From: Desulfosarcina sp. BuS5 | Lineage (GTDB): Bacteria; Desulfobacterota; Desulfobacteria; Desulfobacterales; BuS5 | Direction: 5' to 3' | Assembly (NCBI RefSeq): GCF_028752835.1 | Contig: NZ_CP087952.1 | Location: forward strand, 1,903,041-1,967,040 | Length of the DNA stretch: 64,000 nt | Shown here: positions 52,311 to 61,209 of the stretch, piece by piece | Position numbering within the stretch: position 1 is the stretch's first letter | Layout: each line of letters begins with the position of its first letter | Made by a program: the position numbers and the translations under genes | The notes under the pieces: generated by a model | The model's input: the letters and a program-made list of their open reading frames with translations, nothing else | The model's database searches: none | What the model was told of the DNA's origin: nothing

Positions 52311-53478
52311 TTAATATTGATAATATCTCCTCTCCGAATTCTTTTCTTCTCCAGTTTTTCAGACATTCTATTTTTTTCAGGTCGGTTATCGTTTCCGGTT
52401 TTTCTTTTATTATTGCATGGATAACAGCATTGCTGATTAAAATGCCGGGATCGATTCCCAGTTTTGCAGAAACTTTATCCCTCCAATCCTTCAAAGCTTT
52501 TATCTTTTGTGGAACTGCGATGTCCTGCATAGGAACTTTTTTTTTGGGATAACCAGGCCGGTTCGCAGCGGGTATTTCCAGGGCCGCAACCACAGCATTG
52601 ATAATGGTTTTACCGTACATTTGAACCTGTTTTTTACTCAAAAGTCCACTTTCTTTTAACTGACGCAAATTACAAGGCTTTTCAGAAGTTATCCTGATAA
52701 TCGATTTATTGCTGAATATTTTGAATAATGGCCGGTCTTTTTTTTGAGCAATATTTTTCCGTAACTGCAGAAGCGTCTCAAGCACAACTAATGATTCAGG
52801 CTCAAGCCGCCCGGCGCCTTTAAACTTAAGATATAACGGCGCTCCGTTATTCGACTCAAACCTGACCTTGCTTAAATACTCACATTCTTCAAAAACCCAG
52901 GCAAGTCGTTCTTTTTCCGCGAGTTTTTTTTCAACAGCATAAGCTAACGCAGGCAAATAAGCTGAATCCAGGGCAGCGTAATCCATCATTTCCGGAGGTA
53001 ACGGTCGCACTGACCAGTCTTTTTTCTGGTATCTTTTATCCAGTGAAACATTAAAGTTGGTTTGCAGGACTGCGTCCAGGCCTGTTGACTTTACCCCTAA
53101 AAACATACAGGCCAGTTGAGTATCAAAGAGGTTGTTGATCTTAATCCCAAAATCCCTGTGCAAAGAACGGATATCATAATCTGCTCCGTGAAAAACCTTT
53201 TTTATAGCGGAATTTGCAAAAACAGGCTTTAAGGGGGAGAGATCCTGAAGCGGCAAAGGATCTATCACAACATTTTGTTTGTCCGAAGAAATTTGAATCA
53301 GGCATACTTTTTCTTTAAAATGATGCAAAGAATCCGCTTCAAGGTCTACACCGATAATTTTTTCATTGCTGAAAAGATTTGCAATCTGTTCCAGATCCGA
53401 AGCGGTTTTTACAAATTGATAATTAATTTTTATTCCTTTATCCATTTTTTCATTAATGGAAGTACACTGTGATGCCAT
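52303..53478 (-). CDS. rnd: Ribonuclease D
   Basis: This is a 391-residue 3'-5' exoribonuclease for tRNA and small RNA maturation. The DEDDy residues are in IIGVDLEADS (Asp45, Glu47), VFHGADYDIRSL and YAALDSAYL (Tyr and Asp). Two HRDC-like helical domains follow, about residues 215-290 and 305-391, the second ending LKNWRRKEFGEEILSIL. The start is uncertain: ATG 53478 lies 49 bases inside the upstream gene; ATG 53445 would shorten the protein by 11 residues. Confidence 0.9.
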   Translation of the reverse strand: MASQCTSINEKMDKGIKINYQFVKTASDLEQIANLFSNEKIIGVDLEADSLHHFKEKVCLIQISSDKQNVVIDPLPLQDLSPLKPVFANSAIKKVFHGADYDIRSLHRDFGIKINNLFDTQLACMFLGVKSTGLDAVLQTNFNVSLDKRYQKKDWSVRPLPPEMMDYAALDSAYLPALAYAVEKKLAEKERLAWVFEECEYLSKVRFESNNGAPLYLKFKGAGRLEPESLVVLETLLQLRKNIAQKKDRPLFKIFSNKSIIRITSEKPCNLRQLKESGLLSKKQVQMYGKTIINAVVAALEIPAANRPGYPKKKVPMQDIAVPQKIKALKDWRDKVSAKLGIDPGILISNAVIHAIIKEKPETITDLKKIECLKNWRRKEFGEEILSILNA

Positions 53479-53954
53479 TCGCTGGAAAGCCTTAATTTGA
53501 TAAAATTTTTAAACAGGTTGTCAAGTATGATAAAAATTCTTTCGTAAAAATATGCTTTTTCCATCACAGCGCCTTCAACATCCTTTTTTGATTCTACCGG
53601 GCCTGATTCGGGGACTTTGATACCGCTGATGTTGAGGCTTTCCCCTTTTATGCTAAACCGCCATTTTTGATTATTTGATTTTAATAAAAGGTTAAGTTCC
53701 GTAACAACAGATCCTTTTCCCAAAGCCAGCATGCCTTCTTCGAGACCGGCGTCATCGCCCTTGATGGTTACACTCTCGTCAATATCATTTATTTTTTTAA
53801 CAAGTACAATCCTGTTCCCTGTTTCCAGGGATACGGGTTCTTTATCAGGGAAGGAAATTTTCTCCGGTTCTTTTTCGATTATAAACCATAACCAGGTCAG
53901 GAATTCATCTCCCAAAAATTTATAACGATTATAAGCAATTGAAATATCAAGCAT
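53430..53954 (-). CDS. Hypothetical partner of RdgC-like protein
   Basis: This 174-residue protein contains FLGDEFLTWLWFIIEKEP near its N-terminus. The phrase GxEFLTWLW occurs in the C-terminal region of some RdgC-type recombination proteins. The remainder is a beta-rich domain (VTELNLLLKSNNQKWRFSIK) and a C-terminal helix pair. The gene follows the RdgC-like gene at 48 bases on the same strand, and its end overlaps rnd by 49 bases. I read it as the second half of a two-gene RdgC system; function is unproven. Confidence 0.6.
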   Translation of the reverse strand: MLDISIAYNRYKFLGDEFLTWLWFIIEKEPEKISFPDKEPVSLETGNRIVLVKKINDIDESVTIKGDDAGLEEGMLALGKGSVVTELNLLLKSNNQKWRFSIKGESLNISGIKVPESGPVESKKDVEGAVMEKAYFYERIFIILDNLFKNFIKLRLSSEWHHSVLPLMKKWIKE

Positions 53955-54002
53955 TATTTATTCCTGTCTTAATACAAGGCTGATGATAAAATAACTTTGG
54001 TT

Positions 54003-54611
54003 TTAAAAAAATCCAGCGGGCTGGAGCTGGTTCAGAGAATCAAGTTCCGAATCGGAAAGGCCGGCCGAAAAATGTGCTACTGTATAGGGAAAGAGTCTGA
54101 TAATATTGAGCTTAAATGATTTAAAAAAAAGATCTTCCAACTCTTCATTGGCAGCTTTGAGATTTGAAAAAAACCATAAAACAGATTCTTCATAATTCCA
54201 TACAAGATCATATATGTTAGGCGTAGCCGGAATCCGCAGCGCTAATACATTAATTACATGGTCTTTTGCCATTTTTTGTTCCTGACGAGACAAATATTCA
54301 CGTCCTGATTCCTTAAGGCGTTTATTCATCTCGATTTCATAATATTTTTTTATAATTTTGGGTGGGATGGTTTTTTTGTCAATTCGCAAAGAAAAGATGA
54401 GATAATTCCCTATGGAGAAAGATGAACCTTCAAAATTCGGGTTAAAAGGATTGTCAAACGAAGTCCATCCCACCACTTTTTCCGAAGCATCCTCAATTTC
54501 CGGGATCATCTGTTCTTTTAACCCAGTATATATGGTTTCTAAAAGATTACTCTCTATTTTTCCATCTACCCGGTAACGTGTAATGGATGCCGTAGAAGAT
54601 AACAAACTCAT
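54003..54611 (-). CDS. RdgC-like protein, N-terminal-type
   Basis: This 202-residue protein has features of the RdgC N-terminal part: VGWTSFDNPFNPNFEGSSF, YLIFSLRIDKKTIPPKIIKK, a basic helix REYLSRQEQKMAKDHVINVL and RIPATPNIYDLVWNYEES. RdgC is a ring-forming DNA-binding protein that modulates RecA. Normal RdgC is about 300 residues in one chain; here the protein ends at 202 and a separate gene follows. The family call is by eye and moderately sure. Confidence 0.6.
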   Translation of the reverse strand: MSLLSSTASITRYRVDGKIESNLLETIYTGLKEQMIPEIEDASEKVVGWTSFDNPFNPNFEGSSFSIGNYLIFSLRIDKKTIPPKIIKKYYEIEMNKRLKESGREYLSRQEQKMAKDHVINVLALRIPATPNIYDLVWNYEESVLWFFSNLKAANEELEDLFFKSFKLNIIRLFPYTVAHFSAGLSDSELDSLNQLQPAGFF

Positions 54612-54772
54612 AATTCGCTTAATTCCTTAAGCCAATTTCAAAACGCCACCTTTTGCCCGATCTCTGCGTAAGACAAAAATTTTAATCCTCGAAATACTTA
54701 ATGTATTCCTGTGGTTAAAATTTTTGCCTTTCTTGACCTCGAACAAAATTGAACATTTTGAAACTGGCTTCC

Positions 54773-55150
54773 TTATTTGTTTATATCGGCCATGTCTGCG
54801 GTAAATATTTTCTCCGCATCAATCCATAGCCCTTCAAGATCGTAAAATTTACGCACAGGCTGATGAAAAACATGAATAATTACGTGCCCGTAATCAAGCA
54901 CGACCCAGTGGCCTGTCTGTATCCCTTCTATACTTAAGGGCTTAATACCCTGTTTTTTTAGTTCAAAATGGATAAATTCAGCAATAGCCGCAACTTGTCT
55001 GTTTGAACGTCCGCTGCAAATAATGAATGCGTCGGCAATGGAGGTTAGCCTGCTTATATCGAGAACAACAAGATTCAGTGCTTTCCTCTCCAAAGCGGCC
55101 TTAACAAAAGCATCAAGAAAAGGAGCAGGATTTGAAAATTCGATTGTCAT
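54773..55150 (-). CDS. rsfS: Ribosome silencing factor
   Basis: RsfS binds ribosomal protein L14 (uL14) and blocks subunit joining when nutrients are scarce. The 125-residue protein has the DUF143 landmarks DAFIICSGRSNRQVAAIAEF, IEGIQTGHWVVLDYGHVIIH and VFHQPVRKFYDLEGLW. Its start overlaps the nadD stop by 4 bases. The order proA-nadD-rsfS is a common arrangement in Proteobacteria and Desulfobacterota. Confidence 0.95.
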   Translation of the reverse strand: MTIEFSNPAPFLDAFVKAALERKALNLVVLDISRLTSIADAFIICSGRSNRQVAAIAEFIHFELKKQGIKPLSIEGIQTGHWVVLDYGHVIIHVFHQPVRKFYDLEGLWIDAEKIFTADMADINK

Positions 55151-55824
55151 GAATATAATCCTTTTTTCTCTATAAAGGAGCCGACCTCAGGCGGAACCAG
55201 GGAACTTATCTTTTTACCTTCTCTGACATAGTTGCGTATCATTGTTGAGGAAATATCAAGCGGTGATACATCAAAAACAAATATTGTCTTTTTGTTGTCA
55301 TGGATATATCCGCATAGCTTGCTGTTATATCTGTATTGACCGGATATCTTCTTAAACAGGAATTCTTCAACAGCACTACCTTTATCAGTTGTTTTATGAT
55401 TTCCAGCTTCGGGACGTGTTATAACAATAAAGGGTATTATATCAAAAAAATCCATATATGATTTCCAGGTATTTACTTCAAGAAATGCATCCATGCCGAG
55501 TATTAAATAAAAACTGTAATCCGCAGGCATAATCGACTTGTAATGTAAAACAGTATCAATTGTATATGAAGGCCCTGAACGTTTCAGTTCCACATCCGAT
55601 ATCTCAACAAATTCTTTAATTGCAGAGTCATTCTTAACAGCAAGACTAACCATTTCATACCGTTCATCGGCATTGGGCACATCTATTCGATCTTTGTGCG
55701 GAGGCATGGCTGAAGGAATAATATATATTTTATCAAGAGGGAATTCTTCCTTAACCTTTTTTATTGCTTTAAGATGTCCAAGGTGAATCGGATTAAATGT
55801 GCCCCCAAAAAAACCTATTCGCAT
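55147..55824 (-). CDS. nadD: Nicotinate-nucleotide adenylyltransferase
   Basis: NadD makes nicotinate adenine dinucleotide in NAD synthesis. The 225-residue protein shows the nucleotidyltransferase opening GFFGGTFNPIHLGHLKAI, PSAMPPHKDR, YSFYLILGMDAFLEV and the closing SPLDISSTMIRNYVREGK with the ISSTxxR motif. It lies 36 bases after the proA stop on the same strand and is coupled to rsfS. Confidence 0.95.
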   Translation of the reverse strand: MRIGFFGGTFNPIHLGHLKAIKKVKEEFPLDKIYIIPSAMPPHKDRIDVPNADERYEMVSLAVKNDSAIKEFVEISDVELKRSGPSYTIDTVLHYKSIMPADYSFYLILGMDAFLEVNTWKSYMDFFDIIPFIVITRPEAGNHKTTDKGSAVEEFLFKKISGQYRYNSKLCGYIHDNKKTIFVFDVSPLDISSTMIRNYVREGKKISSLVPPEVGSFIEKKGLYS

Positions 55825-55859
55825 GAAAATAATATTATCCGTTCAGAGTTAATCTATGG

Positions 55860-57116
55860 TTATTCCCTTATCTGGCCGTCTCCAAAAACAACAAACTTGG
55901 TTGTCGTAAGCTCTTCCAGGCCCATGGGACCAAAGGCGTGGAGCTTGGAGGTGCTGATCCCCATCTCTGCGCCAAGGCCGAGCTGCCCGCCGTCATTAAA
56001 TCTTGTTGACGCATTAACCAGGACAACCGAAGAATCTACTTCACGGACAAATCGTCTTGCCCTATTATAGTCGGAAGTTACTATGGCTTCGGTATGGTTG
56101 GAGCCGTATTCGGCCATGTGAGCAATAGCCTGATCCATATCTTCAACTACTTTAACAGCCAGAATAAGATCAAGGTACTCAGCCGCCCAGTCCTCTTTCC
56201 CTGCTTTTTGAGCGCCTTTTATTATACCACAAGTCTTTTCGCATCCTTTTATTTTAACGCCGGCATCAAAAAACCGTTTTGCCATGTCCGGCAAAAAATT
56301 TTCAGCCGTATTTTTATGAACAAGCATGGTCTCCATTGCGTTGCATACACCAGGTCTCTGTACCTTGGCATTAAAGCATATATTATACGCCATATCAAAA
56401 TCGGCCCCTTCGTCTACATAGACATGGCAAACACCCTTATAGTGTTTTAGGACAGGAATTTTAGAATTTTCCGCAACAAAACGGATAAGCCCTTCACCAC
56501 CCCGTGGAATAATAAGATCTATAAATTCCGCCTGATTCAAAAGAAAATTAACAGCTTGCCGGTCTCTTACCGGCACCATCTGCACTGCCTTCTCAGGGAG
56601 GCCGGCCTTAGCAAGGGTATCCGAGATCAAACCGGCCAGGGCGCGGTTTGAATTAAGGGCTTCAGAGCCTCCGCGCAGGATAACAGCATTTCCTGCCTTT
56701 AAACAAAGCGCCGCTGCATCAATAGTAACATTCGGCCTGGATTCGTAGATGATGCCTATTACACCAAGGGGTATGCGCATTCGCGATACCTCCAGTCCAT
56801 TCGGTCTGATAATGGTTTTGCTTATTGCTCCAACCGGATTTTCAAGAGCCGCAATTTCTCTTAATCCGCCGGCCATAGACTGAATCGTTGCATCAGAGAT
56901 AGTCAGGCGGTCAAGCATTGCTGCCGAAAGCCCCCGGCCGGCAGCTAATTCCAGATCTTTTCGGTTCTCTTCTTTTAGATATGCTCTATTATTTTCAATG
57001 CTGCCGGCAAGTTCCATTAAAATTGTATTTTTTTTTGCGGAAGGAGCTTTTGCGATCACCCGGGAGGCTGCCCGGGCATCTTGCGCAAGATTGATGATCG
57101 TTGATTCAAGAAACAT
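55860..57116 (-). CDS. proA: Gamma-glutamyl phosphate reductase
   Basis: ProA reduces gamma-glutamyl phosphate to the semialdehyde in proline synthesis. I chose ATG 57116 (GGAG upstream, 418 residues, the normal length); ten more codons are open to 57146. Landmarks are [32 protein letters not shown], the catalytic cysteine in [15 protein letters not shown], and [20 protein letters not shown]. The partner proB is not in the window. Confidence 0.95.
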   Translation of the reverse strand: MFLESTIINLAQDARAASRVIAKAPSAKKNTILMELAGSIENNRAYLKEENRKDLELAAGRGLSAAMLDRLTISDATIQSMAGGLREIAALENPVGAISKTIIRPNGLEVSRMRIPLGVIGIIYESRPNVTIDAAALCLKAGNAVILRGGSEALNSNRALAGLISDTLAKAGLPEKAVQMVPVRDRQAVNFLLNQAEFIDLIIPRGGEGLIRFVAENSKIPVLKHYKGVCHVYVDEGADFDMAYNICFNAKVQRPGVCNAMETMLVHKNTAENFLPDMAKRFFDAGVKIKGCEKTCGIIKGAQKAGKEDWAAEYLDLILAVKVVEDMDQAIAHMAEYGSNHTEAIVTSDYNRARRFVREVDSSVVLVNASTRFNDGGQLGLGAEMGISTSKLHAFGPMGLEELTTTKFVVFGDGQIRE

Positions 57117-57471
57117 TTTTTCTCCGTATCTTTTTATTTTTTTCAAATCTTGGGCATTAATAAAGATCGCCGGGTTTGCCCTTGCCCTTTTTGCCGTGAT
57201 ATGATAGCAGATGCTTTAGATGTATTTTAAATACCAATAAGTTACATTAAGTTGTATAACATATAAAGGACAGGCGGGCAAGTGTTAAATGCACAGGTTT
57301 CAGGCTTTAAGTGTTAAATTTTAAAAAATACTCCGCTTAACGCTTATCGTGATTACACAAAGGTTGTTTTGGCATGTTTTATGCATTCAGTTTTACAATT
57401 GCGCCAAGCCAAGAAGACGCCAATAAAAATTCAATTGGAGTACGATACAATTTAAACAAGGAGATGCTTTT
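57117..57471. other. 355-bp divergent intergenic region
   Basis: It separates proA (minus) from the exported-protein genes (plus), so promoters for both should be here. A short direct repeat AAGTGTTAAAT occurs twice (about 57290 and 57309). AAGGAG lies 9 bases before the TTG start at 57472. No gene and no clear promoter boxes are seen. Confidence 0.45.
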
Positions 57472-58077
57472 TTGAGTACAAAAATTATTTATTTATTTAT
57501 TTTTATTGCTGCTGTTCTTTTTCCTGTTAATTTGCACGCTCAGGAGCAAGAGGCCAAATATCGTTTCATGGTTGTTGATATTCAGGATCAAACAGGACAC
57601 AAAGGATGGGAAAATCACCTTATTGCCTATGGCATAAAAAGCATTGTGAGCGACGAACTTTATAATACAGGGCAATATATTCCTATTGACGACAATCCGG
57701 AGATTGCCATTCGAATCAACGAAATGATTGCTGCGAGCTGGAAAAATAAAAAAGCACATTCTATGCACAAACCATCCTTTGTCGACAACCCTGATTGCGA
57801 TGCCCTGGTAGCAGTGGTTGTTCAGGATTTCAAGCTTAAACGCCTCCGCAGCATTGGAATATTTGCCGCAGCTAAAACTACTGTTGAAGTTGTTGTCAAG
57901 GTAGATGTACAGTACCGTGACGGCAGCATTATTACTGCAACAGGCTCAGGAAAAGGTATAACCAAATCCCTTGGGGTGCTTTTTCAGATACGTGAAGATA
58001 AAATATATTTTAATGAAACAACAGTCGGGCAAGCGACCCGGAAAGCTATTCATAATGCAATATCCAAATTTAATTAA
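57472..58077 (+). CDS. Exported CsgG-like small protein
   Basis: This 201-residue protein from TTG 57472 (AAGGAG upstream) has a clear signal peptide cleaved after about LFPVNLHAQ. The mature part resembles a reduced CsgG fold: RFMVVDIQDQTGHKGWENHL, DELYNTGQYIPIDDNPE, CDALVAVVVQDFKLKR, then alternating strands VEVVVKVDVQYRDGS and a GxGKG-like loop. There is no lipobox, so it should be periplasmic. The next gene, for a second CsgG-like protein, starts inside its 3' end, so they are translated together. Function unknown. Confidence 0.7.
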   Translation: MSTKIIYLFIFIAAVLFPVNLHAQEQEAKYRFMVVDIQDQTGHKGWENHLIAYGIKSIVSDELYNTGQYIPIDDNPEIAIRINEMIAASWKNKKAHSMHKPSFVDNPDCDALVAVVVQDFKLKRLRSIGIFAAAKTTVEVVVKVDVQYRDGSIITATGSGKGITKSLGVLFQIREDKIYFNETTVGQATRKAIHNAISKFN

Positions 58078-58723
58078 AGAGCGATTCCCCGGTAATTTAT
58101 TTTCTTTGTTTGTGGTAATTTGTTTTATATCTGCATCCGGATGTGCCACCACTTATGTGGAGCGGGATACCGGAACATCTGCCCAAATGGATTCACTCCG
58201 TAAAGCAGCAGTATCTCCGGTTTACAGCGGCCCCAAAACGGTTGTGGCGGTATTGCCGTTTGGTTTGTCTGATCGCGCCGCCAAACGTTACCCGCGTCTG
58301 CTTGATAAAAATGTTGGGATGGGCCTCCATAATATGCTGACGGAAAAGCTTTATGATACCAGGCGCTACACCTTTGTGGAAGATAAAAAAAATATAATTA
58401 AAGACGCTATGGACAGACAGTGGATGAGCGCCAACGGCATGGTTGCCCAGAATCGGGCAATAGAAATGGGTAAAATGCTTGGCGCGGTCAAGGTGATATA
58501 CGGCGAAGTCTATGATTTTGGGGAAGGAGGTGAAAAAATAAGAGGGTTCAGCTCTCAAAAAAATATTCAAACCAGGATGGGCATCCAGATTCGCTGCGTG
58601 GACGTAGAAACCCTGGAGTATATACCTGCCAGTGGAATCGGATTTGGAGCTGATGTCTTCAGCGCCGCAAACCAGGCTATTCAACATGCGGTTGTCAGTT
58701 TGCTGCGCAGAACCGGAAATTAA
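58055..58723 (+). CDS. CsgG-family outer-membrane lipoprotein
   Basis: From ATG 58055 (23-base overlap with the previous gene) this encodes 222 residues with a lipoprotein signal ending ISASGC, the lipidated cysteine at about residue 30. The mature domain has the CsgG/LpoB-type core: TVVAVLPFGLSDRAAKRYPR, LTEKLYDTRRYTFVEDKKN, EMGKMLGAVKVIYGEVYDFG and RMGIQIRCVDVETLEYIPAS. CsgG forms the curli secretion pore, whereas shorter relatives activate or assemble other envelope machines. No curlin genes are present. Confidence 0.8.
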   Translation: MQYPNLIKERFPGNLFSLFVVICFISASGCATTYVERDTGTSAQMDSLRKAAVSPVYSGPKTVVAVLPFGLSDRAAKRYPRLLDKNVGMGLHNMLTEKLYDTRRYTFVEDKKNIIKDAMDRQWMSANGMVAQNRAIEMGKMLGAVKVIYGEVYDFGEGGEKIRGFSSQKNIQTRMGIQIRCVDVETLEYIPASGIGFGADVFSAANQAIQHAVVSLLRRTGN

Positions 58724-58752
58724 TTTTTTTAAATGGAGGGAAAAATAAAATT

Positions 58753-59892
58753 ATGTTCAATATGCTTAAAAAGTCATTTGTTTTGGCAACCTTTATTTTA
58801 GCTATAACAACCAGCGCTTTTGCAACACAAATTTCAACATATCATGATGCTTCAAATTTTTATGATCAGCACTGGATACCTGATCATGGTACTCATTTTA
58901 CGGTCAACGGCAGAACCCTTATATGGCGGCCTGCCGAGCATCACGCCGAGCATCACGTTGATATATATATTGACCATGATTATATCGGCACAGTAGACGA
59001 GCATGATAAGGACGGGACCCTGCGGCTTTTATCAAAATATCTGGATTTTGCATTATTGGTAAGTTCTTCACTTGGCGGCACAGGCGGTGGTGACGAAGGG
59101 GCTGCCTACCTGTCTGCGGCAGGTAAAACTTCACGTATGGTCTTTCAGCAGCTTGTCACACCTGCGGCCAAAACCCGCAAAGACCAGCAACGAGATGATG
59201 TCCGTGCAGCGCTTGGTTTGAGTCGTTCCATGGGTTCTGCGCTCCGTTTTGAACGAGCCGCCTTTGATGAAGGAGACGATGGCAAGCTGTACGGCGCTAA
59301 TATAGGCATGGCCTGGGATCAGGATAATATTACTTATGGTTTTATGCTCCCTTATGATTATCTTGATTTTGACAGTTTTGACGCTAATCGTATCGGCTTG
59401 ATAGGATTCGGTCAATACCATATGCCCCTGACCGGTACGCTTGAAGCATCTTTTACCGGGCATCTGAATTATACTTATTCAAATATTAATTTTGATGATA
59501 TTGACAACGAAATTGTAAATGTATTCGGCGGCGGTCTCAGCTCTTCTCTTACATATGATCTGGATACGGTTGTGATCAGCACTGGCGTCTCCTACCTGTA
59601 TAACAAGGATGACACCAATATGGATGAGGATGAACAGCATTTGCTGAAATTTGGTGTTAATACCGGTATCCGATACGGGAATGACAGTGTTGTTAATTTC
59701 TTTGCAATATGGAATGCCGATATAACCAACTACGATAATGACCCTGAGGATGATAATTATTTCGAGCTGGGCGCTGAAGGCTGCTATGCTTTTTCTGATG
59801 CCTGGAATCTGACTTTTGGCGGTAAAAAGGTTGTCAGCCTGCAAGCTTTCGACTCTTATGAAGTATATATAGGCACTACATGGAACTTTTAA
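58753..59892 (+). CDS. Predicted outer-membrane beta-barrel protein
   Basis: This 379-residue protein has a signal peptide (SFVLATFILAITTSAFA). A His-rich segment at about residues 60-85 (AEHHAEHHVDIYIDHDYIG) is followed by a helical and glycine-rich linker. From about residue 165 alternating amphipathic strands end in the terminal Phe of VYIGTTWNF, the usual barrel signal. The barrel half resembles autotransporter-type or OmpA-like barrels of 12-14 strands, but no named family is recognised. A hairpin terminator follows at 59902-59925. It is coexpressed with two CsgG-like proteins. Confidence 0.75.
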   Translation: MFNMLKKSFVLATFILAITTSAFATQISTYHDASNFYDQHWIPDHGTHFTVNGRTLIWRPAEHHAEHHVDIYIDHDYIGTVDEHDKDGTLRLLSKYLDFALLVSSSLGGTGGGDEGAAYLSAAGKTSRMVFQQLVTPAAKTRKDQQRDDVRAALGLSRSMGSALRFERAAFDEGDDGKLYGANIGMAWDQDNITYGFMLPYDYLDFDSFDANRIGLIGFGQYHMPLTGTLEASFTGHLNYTYSNINFDDIDNEIVNVFGGGLSSSLTYDLDTVVISTGVSYLYNKDDTNMDEDEQHLLKFGVNTGIRYGNDSVVNFFAIWNADITNYDNDPEDDNYFELGAEGCYAFSDAWNLTFGGKKVVSLQAFDSYEVYIGTTWNF

Positions 59893-59901
59893 ATTAATAA
59901 T

Positions 59902-59925
59902 ACGCCGGGCCTTTGGGCCTGGCGT
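59902..59925 (+). terminator. Hairpin after beta-barrel gene
   Basis: ACGCCGGGCC (59902-59911) and GGCCTGGCGT (59916-59925) pair with one G-U around a TTTG loop, followed by TATGCTTTGCAATTTT. It is a moderate rho-independent terminator or attenuator, ending 36 bases before the next preferred start. Confidence 0.65.
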
Positions 59926-59961
59926 TATGCTTTGCAATTTTACAACAGCAGGGGGGGGGTA

Positions 59962-61110
59962 GTGGAAAAAACAAACAAGTTAAAGTCAAGGGTTATAATT
60001 ATTTTTTTTTACCTGCTGTTGATATTTAGCTGGAATATTTCGATAATATGGGCGGCAACCGATAGCTGCACAGTCGAAGCTGAAGGCTCTGCGCCTATTG
60101 AGCTTTCATATCAACAGGCACAGCGTGATGCTTTGCACGATGCACAACGGAATGCTGTTGAAAAAGCTTTGGGAACCATTATCAGCAGTGAAACCATTGT
60201 TGAAAATTATATTCTTATTAAGGATAAAATATTAACCCGTGTAGATGGGTATGTTAAAAAATATAAAATTTTATCCACATCATCGGAGAATAAGGTTTAC
60301 ACCAATAAAATCAGCGCTGAAGTTGAAAAGATGGCGCTGGCCGATGATGTTGCCGCACTGGCGCAAATTCTTCCCCGCATGAACTATCCCGCCCTTGCTG
60401 TTTTTCTTCAGGAACAGTCGCTCACCGCCCAGCTTGGCAAAACCGATCTTAACCTGCAAACAACAGCTAGTCAAACTATAGAAAAACGTCTTAAGCAAAA
60501 AGGTTTTACGCTGGTACATATTGATGCGCTTCAGGCCAAAAAGCTGAGGCATGGCCGGCAAGAATCCGGTGGTTATAGAGCTCAGCTGCTCGTTGACGGC
60601 ACTGCTTCTGTTCAGGACAATGGCGCATCTCCTTACAGTGATCGTTTTCACTCTTACGCTGCCACCATCAGCGCTGATATCTATGAAACGGCCACGGGGC
60701 AAATATTGGCTTCGGCCAGTACCCAATCTGTTGTTCCCCATCACAGTTTTGCCATTGGGAGTCAGGCAGCGCTTCAAAAGGCTGCCAATGAGATGGCGGA
60801 CAAACTGTGCAGCCAGATAGTTAAAACCTGGCTTGATTCCTGTTATAATGAGCATCAGGTGATTTTGATCGTTGACAATGCAACCTTTTCGGATCTCCCC
60901 GAACTTACGGGAAAACTTTCTGATTTATCCGGAGTTTCCAGCGTTCAGCAAAAAACTTTTTTAAGGGGCAGGGCGGAACTGGTTATTAAATGGCAAAATT
61001 GCAATACCATGAGACTGGCGAAAATCATTGACAATCTGGATTTTGGCAGCAAACACTTTGAAATTATAGAGGTTGGAGGCTATGTTTTAAGAGCGGAATT
61101 AAAGGAATGA
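59962..61110 (+). CDS. Exported FlgT/LPP20-like protein (paralogue 1)
   Basis: From GTG 59962 this encodes 382 residues with an N-terminal export signal (VIIIFFYLLLIFSWNISIIWAA). The first mature domain, with AEGSAPIELSYQQAQRDALH and DAQRNAVEKALGTIISSETI, matches the LPP20/FlgT N-terminal domain of envelope and flagellar-base proteins. The middle and C-terminal parts resemble FlgT or TolB-N-like modules (LIVDNATFSDLPELTGKLSD). A run of nine G residues at 59951-59959 serves as the RBS. A longer frame from TTG 59932 would read through the G-run. It is paralogous to the protein at 62808-63959. Confidence 0.75.
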   Translation: MEKTNKLKSRVIIIFFYLLLIFSWNISIIWAATDSCTVEAEGSAPIELSYQQAQRDALHDAQRNAVEKALGTIISSETIVENYILIKDKILTRVDGYVKKYKILSTSSENKVYTNKISAEVEKMALADDVAALAQILPRMNYPALAVFLQEQSLTAQLGKTDLNLQTTASQTIEKRLKQKGFTLVHIDALQAKKLRHGRQESGGYRAQLLVDGTASVQDNGASPYSDRFHSYAATISADIYETATGQILASASTQSVVPHHSFAIGSQAALQKAANEMADKLCSQIVKTWLDSCYNEHQVILIVDNATFSDLPELTGKLSDLSGVSSVQQKTFLRGRAELVIKWQNCNTMRLAKIIDNLDFGSKHFEIIEVGGYVLRAELKE

Positions 61111-61125
61111 TGGCGTCGTAAAGTG
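61108..61125 (+). repeat. Single end of inverted-repeat element
   Basis: TGATGGCGTCGTAAAGTG matches the left end of the 126-bp element at 43325-43450 for 15 bases. Here too the TGA is the stop codon of the preceding gene. The remainder of the element is not recognisable. Confidence 0.55.
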
Positions 61126-61209
61126 AATTTAGACATTCTGATCTCACTGCAAAATACCCAACAAGCATAATTGATAAAAATACGAGGTCTGTATTAAAAA
61201 AAATAAGCC

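Noticed and set aside
60280-60855. Minus-strand frame of 191 codons inside the FlgT-like gene
   Set aside because: The plus-strand protein aligns with its paralogue through this interval, and the antisense frame has no domain or RBS.
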